Made by a program: the position numbers and the translations under genes. 64,000 bases of DNA from Pycnopodia helianthoides (Eukaryota; Echinodermata; Asteroidea; Forcipulatida; Asteriidae). The stretch spans positions 17,938,284-18,002,283 of the forward strand of contig CM063256.1 of assembly GCA_032158295.1 (NCBI GenBank). The letters run 5' to 3'. Under the pieces are notes generated by a model. That model was given only the letters and a program-made list of their open reading frames with translations. It did no database searches and was not told the origin of the DNA. This document shows, one piece after another, positions 56,586-64,000 of this stretch (position 1 is its first letter; each line of letters starts with the position of its first letter).

Positions 56586-58678
56586 TGTGATTTAATCGTA
56601 CAGGACAATATGTGTAAATGTTTCTGGTATTTTAAAGGTTCAGCACGTTAAAAGATATTCACACAAGTGAAATACAGAAAAATATAGAACTTATGCATAC
56701 CATATTTAATGAAGGAAGGAAATTGTAAATAAATATTTTTTGTAAACAAATAATGGAAAAAAAGTGTCAAAGGTTTGGATTTATTTACAGCAAGAGTTAA
56801 ATTATGTGTACCCACAGTGATCAATGAAACCTTTAAACTCTCACCATAAAATGGGTCAAATAATTACAGATGCTGTTAGAACGTGACCAATTGAACAATT
56901 GTTTTCACACCAACCCCTGGAGTTAAATTCACAACATGCATGATATGGAATTCACAAACTAGAATTTGTCACATGTTATACATCAGTTGCAGATTGATAG
57001 ACTTTTATCATGGTGCAGTCATCTTTAGATTCCATTCCAACCAATGAGACCCCTCTTTATAACTTGAAAGTTTAATCTGTCAGAGTCTTTGTGTGAACAA
57101 GGACTCTGACGTATGCATGACATGTCTGACAAAGTTGGCTGCAGCTTGATAAAGATCTATTGTTTTAATGTTGGCTTTGTGAAGTCATGAGACAGCTTAC
57201 ATAAAAGTTGCCTCTGGCAGTACTGAACCCATTATCAGTGGGCCCTGAACCACCTGACCACAGTGCCAGTCTACTTACTTGTTAATTATATCCAGATTTT
57301 GAAGATGCAGATTTTGCAGAGAATCTCATTATTTTAGGTGCTCACAATACTTCTTCTCTGATGACTTTCAACAAAATGGTGGCATCCATCACCCACTTAA
57401 ACTGCAAAATGAGACCTATCAATAGATACAAATTTAGAATCAGGTTTAAAAGATTTACAAAATGTATTATTTATGAAGAATATAAAAGTAGAGTTACTGT
57501 ATTAATAGTCTCCTCAACATGGCTTTTTATTAGTCTATAATAACCAAAAATGTATTAATTGGGATAGTTGCCCCCAAAACAATAAAGTCCAATGATGACA
57601 ATTTCCAATTAAAACCAAAATGGTTTATTTTTTTGAGGATGCCCAATGCAGTAATCTTTTAATGTTCCCATGAAAGTATATATTTCATTGAATCAATAAT
57701 TAACTTATTTGAAACAAACATTTTGATATTCTTTTCTCAAGTTCCTACCTGAAGAAGGGCTTCGCTCATGTGACCTCGTCCTCGCTTTACAAATTATAAA
57801 CCTACAAAAGCTCATGGTCCAATGTTAAAATTAAAGACAAAATAATTTAAACATACTATTATTACAGTACCAGTAGGGCCCAACAATAAAGCTTCTTCAA
57901 CATCACAATTTGATGCTTTATGGTGCAATGTAGGGCCTACTGTAGTATCATTTTTGTGATACATGCACAAAGCACAAAGTATTGTGCACAAAGTCATGTT
58001 CGTACAATTCGTGTACATCAAACTTAAACCCTTGATGACAACTGTTTATGCTAGTTTAGGACCTAGACCAGTTGTCATACTTGTCATGTCATGATCTGCA
58101 TAGCATAGTATTAGTAATATATAACCATGGTATAACCATGGAGGTAGAAATAGATTTCTACCTCAAAAGCTCAATGGTATAACCCAGAATTAGTCACTGT
58201 AATTTTAAACAATCAGTGGTACACAGGCCCTAATAAAAAGTTGATGGTGAGAAATAAGGAAAAAGTATCGTCTACCACATCAAGTTAAAAAAAAATTGTA
58301 TGACAATATTGAAAGCTATTCTATTATTACTACTAGGTCTATTACTACGTCCACGTCATTGCTGATTAGTGGTTTTAATATTATATGGCCTACAAAAAAT
58401 ACAATCGAATCAAGGCAATGTAACCATGGACTTGGTACTAGAATTAGTTAGAAATGATTGTATTTTTTGTAACACAGTCCTCGACCATCATGACATTGTC
58501 AATGTTTCTCTCTGTTTTGTAACAGAAAAAAATGTCTTACTTTTGTCGAAGTATCTCTCAGCACAAATCTGAGTCACCGGTGGGAAGTTTTCATTGTTTT
58601 TTTTCCCATTCCTCGAGGGTTAATGGGTGCGGGAGCGTCACTGATCCGTGCTGCAACTTGGTCGTCCTTGTCAGTCTT
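56586..58678. other. Interior of the transposon, no gene recognised
   Basis: AT-rich, no conserved coding feature. A hairpin-like ATTTCTACCTC / GAGGTAGAAAT pair is at 58139-58164. Confidence 0.35.
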
Positions 58679-58879
58679 CTACAAGCTTCCTCTCGGTCGA
58701 CGGTTGGACAGACGGGCAAACCTAATTTTAACGCGAAAAAAAAGTCGCCTTTGCAGTTTTTCCTTAACTACACCGTGTCTTGGCACATTCACTTTAGCTA
58801 AAAATGACCTTAATTCGTCTATGCTAAAACTATTTATTTTGTCAAGCAGCTCTTTCTCGGTCACTTCTGCCACATCCAT
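58679..58879 (-). CDS. Small SAP-like protein, cargo gene or first exon
   Basis: Open frame of 66 codons from ATG 58879-58877 to TAG 58681-58679. It starts MDVAEVTEKELLDKINSFS, then IDELRSFLAKVNVPRHGVV and a KEKLQRRLF block. The pattern of a helix, a turn with G, and a second helix ending K-x2-L-x2-RL resembles the SAP DNA-binding motif of about 35 residues. A C-terminal basic stretch (RRPRG) follows. The protein is short; a weak donor at 58721-58720 could instead make this the first exon of a longer gene. It reads inward from the right internal inverted repeat, about 47 bp from its inner block. Confidence 0.4.
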   Translation of the reverse strand: MDVAEVTEKELLDKINSFSIDELRSFLAKVNVPRHGVVKEKLQRRLFFRVKIRFARLSNRRPRGSL

Positions 58880-58925
58880 TGCGAACAGCTGCTGTTCGTC
58901 ACACGAACGTTGTTTACTTTTTTGA

Positions 58926-59007
58926 GCGAGGTGCCAAACTTTTCCCACAGTCCTTTGCGCGCACATGCGCAGTTGTTCAAAATTGCTATCTTAAATAAGG
59001 TCTATGG
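58926..59007 (-). repeat. Right copy of internal inverted repeat
   Basis: 58983-59007 pairs exactly with 53031-53055. The inner blocks GCGAGGTGC (58926-58934) and TCCCACAGTCCTTTG (58943-58957) match the left copy with small changes. A GCGCACATGCGC sequence lies between. It sits between two divergent genes, the SAP-like frame to the left and the transposase to the right, so it may act as a two-way promoter. Confidence 0.75.
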
Positions 59008-59185
59008 AGGCTCACTGGCACACGCACCAACAGTAATTTATCAAAATGTAAATTGCGCCCTCAATCCCATGCATGCAGGCCCCGCGCGTGCGTGCATCAC
59101 ACCGGCAACTTTAAAACACCTGCCCGCGTCCAATCCTTGACAATTGCAGTAAGCATCCACGCATTCTTCAGTCCTAGATTCTGAC

Positions 59186-60649
59186 ATGGCCGATGAAAAT
59201 GCAAAAATTTTGGATGAAATCTTTGCTGATAGCGGTTCGGACATGTCCTCTGACGAAGATTCACCACTTGATGATTTGTCGGAAGAAGACAGTGATGATG
59301 AGCCCATCGCCTCGACATCGACACCATCCGGTTCATCCAAGACCAAGAAGCCGAATTTCCGGTGTGGATGGTGTGAAGCCAAGTCTTACACCCGGCGACC
59401 GCCTGTGCAATTTACAGCAAACACCGGGGCTACAGAAGACTTCAGTTCGTTCTCCCCCATACAAATCTTCAAACTGTACTTTTGTGAAGCAGTGTGGCAG
59501 ATGATGGTAGATGAGACAAATCGTTATGCTGATCAAACTTTGGGTGCGGGTGGAGAAAATCAGCGTGCTTGGAGACCAACTAATGTACCTGAAATGATGG
59601 CATTCGTGGCCCTACTTCTTTGCATGGGAATCAACAAAAGGCCTCGTTACTCCATGCATTGATCCAGGTCTGAAATTCTACGAAGTCCCCTGTACTCAGC
59701 AACCATGGCTCGTAACCGATTTACTGCAATCCTTCGATTTTTCCACCTCGCCAATAACAGAGATGTGGAGGACGACTCTCCCCGTGACAAACTTTCAAAA
59801 TTACGCCCACTGTTAAACATTGTACTTCCATCATTCCTCCGGGTGTACCAGCCTGGACGAAGCCTTTCACCGGACGAGAGCATGGTAAAGTTCAAAGGAC
59901 GACTCAGCTTCAAGCAGTACATGCCACGAAAGGCCGCCAAATGGGGATTGAAATGTTTTTCATTGAACGAATCAGACACAGGGTACACATGTGCCTGGGA
60001 GTTGTTCACAGGATCTCAGCCCAGGTCCCCACAAGGACAGTCCTCTGTAAGTTATCCTGAGACACACCATCCATCCGATCTTGGGGCACCAGGCAAGGTA
60101 GTCTTGAACCTTTTGCAGGGACTTGAAAACAAAGGACATTGCATCTACATGGACAATTGGTTTAGTAGCCCGGCTCTTTTCTCCAAATTGTCTGAGCTAG
60201 GATTCGGAGCTTGTGGAACTGTGCGCTATACCACCCTAGGGATACCTGATGTTGCAAACCCCAAAAAGTTCCCCATTAAAAGCGGAGCAGATCCCCAATT
60301 TTATCGGAAAGCAGGCCAACTATGCGTTATGTGGCAGGACACAAAACGTGTCACTCTCCTGGCAAACTATGGTGATTGCAGTGTCACTAGTAAAAAGATT
60401 CGCAGCCGGAAAACTTCAACAGGATTTCGACATATCCAAAAACCGAGCATAGTCAACGATTACAATAAAAACATGGGAGGCACGGATCTGGCAGCACAAT
60501 TGTGCACTTACTATACTCACAGCCACAGAACACTAAAATGGTGGAAACGAGTATTTATCTCAATCCTAGATATCTGTTTGCTTAATTCTAATGTCCTATA
60601 CAACAGCATCCATACAAACAAGAGCTTGTCTACTTTGGATTTCCTGTAG
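59186..60649 (+). pseudogene. piggyBac-family transposase, one in-frame stop
   Basis: A single frame of 488 codons interrupted only by TGA at codon 159 (59660-59662). The N-terminus is acidic (SSDEDSPLDDLSEEDSDDEP). The DDE core follows: D230 in RSLSPDESMVKFKGR, D323 in CIYMDNWFSSP and D434 in YNKNMGGTDLAAQ, matching the three catalytic Asp of piggyBac. The stop falls where related proteins usually have Trp (TGG), so a single base change explains it. The frame ends at STLDFL without the cysteine-rich C-terminal domain found in many relatives. It reads toward the right terminal inverted repeat, 364 bp away. Restart at Met174 would keep the three Asp but lose the N-terminal part. Confidence 0.9.
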
Positions 60650-61017
60650 TCTTGAGGATTTTCTCCCCAAATTCGAGCCCTGTGCAGATTGGTATGAACA
60701 GCAACTTTAGAAATGTTAACCTTTCACATTGAAACTACTCAATTTGGTATTTATTGGTCATAATACCAAACCTCAAATATATTTTTAAGGCAATTAATTA
60801 GTCAAAGGCAATATGCCAAAGGAAACAGTCATTTAATAATATACTTAATTGTCAACATTCTGTGAGAAGGACCTAGGCTAACCCCAATCTGCCTTGTGAG
60901 GGCGCTGTCACCTAAAACTGTACAAAATACTCTTGGTAACCAAGTAGTCATGTCGATGAAATTTCTCTGGTCACCATTGCATTAGTTGCAAGTATCTGTT
61001 GGTACTGAAAGGGATAA

Positions 61018-61935
61018 AGACTATTCACATCCACAGCCCAACTTTGGTAAGACCGTACTCGTGAACCACAACCCAACGGAGTTAAATGGATACGTCGGTT
61101 GTTTCGTGTACCAAGGACCGTCGGTAAGGCCTGCGCTAAACGTCGCACTTTTGCCGAGCCGAACTCAAATGTTTTCAGTTCGATTCGACACGGCAAGAGC
61201 GCGACGTTTGTCACCGTGTCGTGCCGCTACCGTGTAGCACGGCAGGGCTTGCCGTGCTACACGGCAGTGCCGAACTTAAATAAAAGGTTTGCGCTAAACG
61301 TCGCTCTTTTGTCGAATTTAATTCCTAATTTTACAACTGTTTGAGTTCGACACGACAAACGTGCGACGTTTAGCACAGGCCTAAGAAATCAAAATATTTA
61401 TGACGTCGGCGTGAACCAAAATACCGAAGTCAGTCGTCCGTCTGCTGTAGGCCGTATCGGATATTAACCCATAAACCTACGTCGGCAAGACTTTCCCAGC
61501 CCAACGTTGGCAAGACCGTTCTTATATGAACCACGGCCCTGCGGAGTTAATTTGATCGTCGGTTGTTTGGTGTATCAAGGAAAGTCGGTAGGGATTCAGT
61601 AAAAATGGCGTCGGCAGGAATTAAATTACCGACGTCAGTTGTCCGTCACTTTTAGGCTTTGACGGATATCATATGCCCAGCCTCCGTCGACAAGACGTTC
61701 GGAGCCCACCGTCGGCATCGGGATTAACTTAGAACCCCGGCCCGACATGACACATTATATAGTGACGGCTGCTCAAAGACCAATCTACGTCGGCCTGACG
61801 TGCACAAGCCAACGGTAATTTTCAGACGTTGGTCAGACGGCCAATTGACTAGTTTACACCGACTGCGACTAAATGCCGACTCTGCCGACCAAATGCCGAC
61901 CAAAACCTACGTCGGGCCGACGTCAGTGTGTTACC
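61018..61935. repeat. CGTCGG-rich repeat region
   Basis: Blocks such as CCCAAC(T/G)TTGG(T/C)AAGACCG, CGGTCGTTTG-like and TACGTCGGC recur with a period of several hundred bp (for example 61034 and 61500). It directly follows the piggyBac right target copy. It may be one degraded element or tandem units. Confidence 0.45.
61127..61382. repeat. Nested fold-back element
   Basis: AGGCCTGCGCTAAACGTCGC at the left and GCGACGTTTAGCACAGGCCT at the right. The centre has a second hairpin, GTGTAGCACGGCA against TGCCGTGCTACAC. Comparison with the parallel CGTCGG unit near 61590 shows the host repeat continues on both sides, so this is an insertion. Confidence 0.65.
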
Positions 61936-63609
61936 TGGGAAGCTGTCAGAGGAATTTGTTTGCTGTGTAAATAATTTGGAAGAAGAGCCTTGAAACTGCA
62001 AGGGAAAATCTACGTAAAAGAACTGTTAGCGGTGTATTATAGGAGAAAACTTTCAAATAAAATGTCATCATATTCCTTGTAAATGTGACGTACACACGCA
62101 TGTGAGGTCCTTGGACAGAGGCGCCTCGCTCGTGCGCCTGGAAGACGATCCAACTGGGGGGGGGGGGCGTGAAAATTTACCAAGCAGCAATGGTGAATGC
62201 AATTTTTGTGTGGATCCTACGAGCGTGTAACGCAAAGCCCTTACGGCATGGGCCGGTTCCGGGGCCCGCTTAAATGCTCCGAAACAGTTAGGATTCTAGA
62301 TGCTCTGTGGTGCGATCCATGCAATATATGACCACTTTTGTTTTAGCAAGATCATTATTAAAACTTCATTTTTGAGTTGGGAGTCATTGATTTGAATCAG
62401 CCATCCTGAGTTATAAAGATCAAAATGCTGGCTACAATTAATACTTATTCAGGGGAAAAAACTGTTGGGTGAGACAAACGATAGTGCAATTTTTAATATA
62501 ATTAACCAAAAAGGGTCTCTTTGTCTATAAGTTTTCACATACTTGAGGATTAGAAAGTGACACAAAATATGTTACTGCTGATACAGTGATAAGAACAAGT
62601 TGTGCTTGTCTTCAGTGACAGCGCGATCGAGCATCAATAACATTAATGTACGAAAATGTGAGGGTAGGCCAAGAGGCCTAGCCCCCTCCCCAGCCCTGCA
62701 TCGCCGGTGTACTATCTGCACTATTGATAAATAACAGTTTGAAAGAAGCACAACAGATACTAACACTCTTTCTTGAATACGAAAACAATCTGTGATTTTC
62801 TGAACAGAGTGAGACACGATTATACGATGCTATGATTATATGATGCTACATGTATGTCTTCACTAGCCCCATAGGGCCAATCCACTTCGTTCGTATCCTT
62901 GCCAATTGGGCCTAGCACCATTGCAATCCTATTTTTGTGCCCGATGCAACTTTTAATCCGGGTTATAAAACTTACCGATCAATGCTACTGTAGGCCTACT
63001 TGTAGAAAGCCCTATTGCTAACCTTTTTGTTTTAAACATCACCGATTTGGGGGGAAAATTGATTACCTTTCGATCACGTATTAACAACTTGCGCGAGAAC
63101 CATACTAGTTGGGTTCCCTGAACAATTTCACAATATTTATACGATCTAATGGGGGCCAGACTGATTTACATAACGCGCTGAGCATAATATCTTTTGCGCA
63201 GACGGGCTTAAGATGCGCACCGCATTACACGTATTTTCACAAAACCTTGATGGCGCGCTGATTGAATCAGTCTGATCCCCATTAAATATCAGCAGTTGAT
63301 CGTATAACTGTTGTGGATTTTTGAGGGAACCTGACAATGGTTTTCACGCAAGTTAATGAGGTACAAAAATCCCACTCGCGCGCGCGTGCTGACCTTCTGC
63401 CAGAAACTTCTTTGCTGAGGTGGCATGGTCGACTCACGGTGCGGGTGAATGATCTTCACACCCCCGGACCCCGCGCCCCGCATTTGCAGGTGTTTCGCGC
63501 TAATGTTCAGTGTGTGAGAAAGACATTATTAGTAGCTTTTTTTTAAAGAAAAAACAAAAAAACAAAGAGGTAGGGCCTATGTCAATAACTTTGTCTCTCC
63601 CTCATTTTT
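61936..63609. other. Intergenic, no gene recognised
   Basis: No conserved coding or RNA feature. A poly-G run is at 62157-62168. Confidence 0.35.
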
Positions 63610-63720
63610 CCCCTTGATGTTTTTTTTTTTTTTTTTTTTTTTTTTTCTCAAGCAAAAAGGGGGGGGGGGGCGTGCGCCCCCACGCCCCCCTGTATCCGCC
63701 CCTGCCCCCGGCCGGTAAAT
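63610..63720. repeat. Poly-T, poly-G and C-rich low-complexity block
   Basis: About 27 T, then AAGCAAAAA, then about 12 G and a C-rich GCCCCCACGCCCCCC tract. It resembles the poly-G/poly-C block at 598-673. The sequence after it (63721-64000) shows no gene. Confidence 0.55.
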
Positions 63721-64000
63721 GACCTCTAGGGCAAAATCGGTCCAGCCACTTTGTTAAGGACTGTTCAGGGTTGGATGAAAATTAATTTCAGCGAAATTGA
63801 ACAAAAAAAGTGTTGTAATTAACAAAAATATAAAAAAGTGCCTACGGCGTGAGCACCTTCGCTGACCCCAGGGTTTTAACGAATGAATGAAGGACCCGCG
63901 CTGTCCACAGCTAATGGACCCTGCCTCCCATGGCCTCCTTATTAATAAAATGCCACGCCGATCGGTCCCGATCGGGTGGAAGGTGTGGGGTCCCTCCAGT

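Larger units (their letters stand above)
52931..61017 (+). mobile_element. piggyBac-like transposon, 8079 bp, with ATAA duplication
   Basis: Element 52935-61013. The left end reads CCCTTTCAGTACCAAC; the right end is its exact 16-bp inverted copy, GTTGGTACTGAAAGGG. ATAA flanks both sides (52931-52934, 61014-61017). It contains a piggyBac-family transposase (59186-60649) near the right end, an internal inverted repeat (53031 and 58983), a spliced gene (53269-54991), a SAP-like gene on the other strand (58679-58879) and a tRNA-like SINE head (56514-56585). Typical piggyBac elements are 2-3 kb with TTAA duplications, so both size and target are unusual. The transposase has a stop codon, so the copy is not autonomous as read. 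Confidence 0.85.

Noticed and set aside
53031..59007. The internal inverted repeat as proof of a separate nested DNA transposon
   Set aside because: No target duplication was found at its edges and no second transposase is visible, so I kept it only as one hypothesis.
59660..59662. TGA in the transposase as a selenocysteine codon
   Set aside because: The position is Trp in related transposases and no selenocysteine insertion structure is expected in this family; a nonsense mutation is simpler.
63289..63546. Short open frames near the right end of the window
   Set aside because: Low-complexity, CpG-rich sequence with no domain and no splice support.

Overview
The window is eukaryotic nuclear DNA: AT-rich, intron-containing, and densely packed with short non-autonomous DNA transposons (MITEs), tRNA-derived SINEs, LINE remnants and minisatellites. 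The repeat style and the bilobal transferrin gene suggest an invertebrate deuterostome, most likely an echinoderm. That assignment is inference; no lineage-diagnostic gene is present.

One host gene dominates. A melanotransferrin-like gene lies on the minus strand from the start codon at 41831 to the stop at 10559. I could place 14 coding exons with GT/AG boundaries and compatible phases. Joined, they give a 752-residue protein: signal peptide, N-lobe, C-lobe, and a hydrophobic C-terminal tail of the kind replaced by a GPI anchor. Both lobes keep the four iron ligands (Asp, Tyr, Tyr, His). The anion-site Arg is Lys in the N-lobe and Arg in the C-lobe. The introns hold nearly every repeat class in the window, including a 1.8-kb array of 42-bp units in intron 1.

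Region by region: 1-10558 is downstream intergenic DNA with MITEs and fold-back repeats. 10559-41831 is the transferrin gene. 41832-52934 is upstream DNA with a tandem array of about 165-bp units (42350-43345), several MITEs and no convincing gene. 52935-61013 is an 8079-bp piggyBac-like transposon with 16-bp terminal inverted repeats and an ATAA target duplication. It carries a piggyBac transposase broken by one in-frame stop, plus two convergent candidate cargo genes whose starts lie next to an internal inverted repeat. 61014-64000 is repeat DNA with a nested fold-back element and homopolymer runs.

The most unusual structure is the large piggyBac-like element. The transposase and termini together need only about 2.1 kb; the other 6 kb is bounded by a 25-bp perfect inverted repeat and holds a spliced 203-residue gene and a small SAP-like gene of unknown function.
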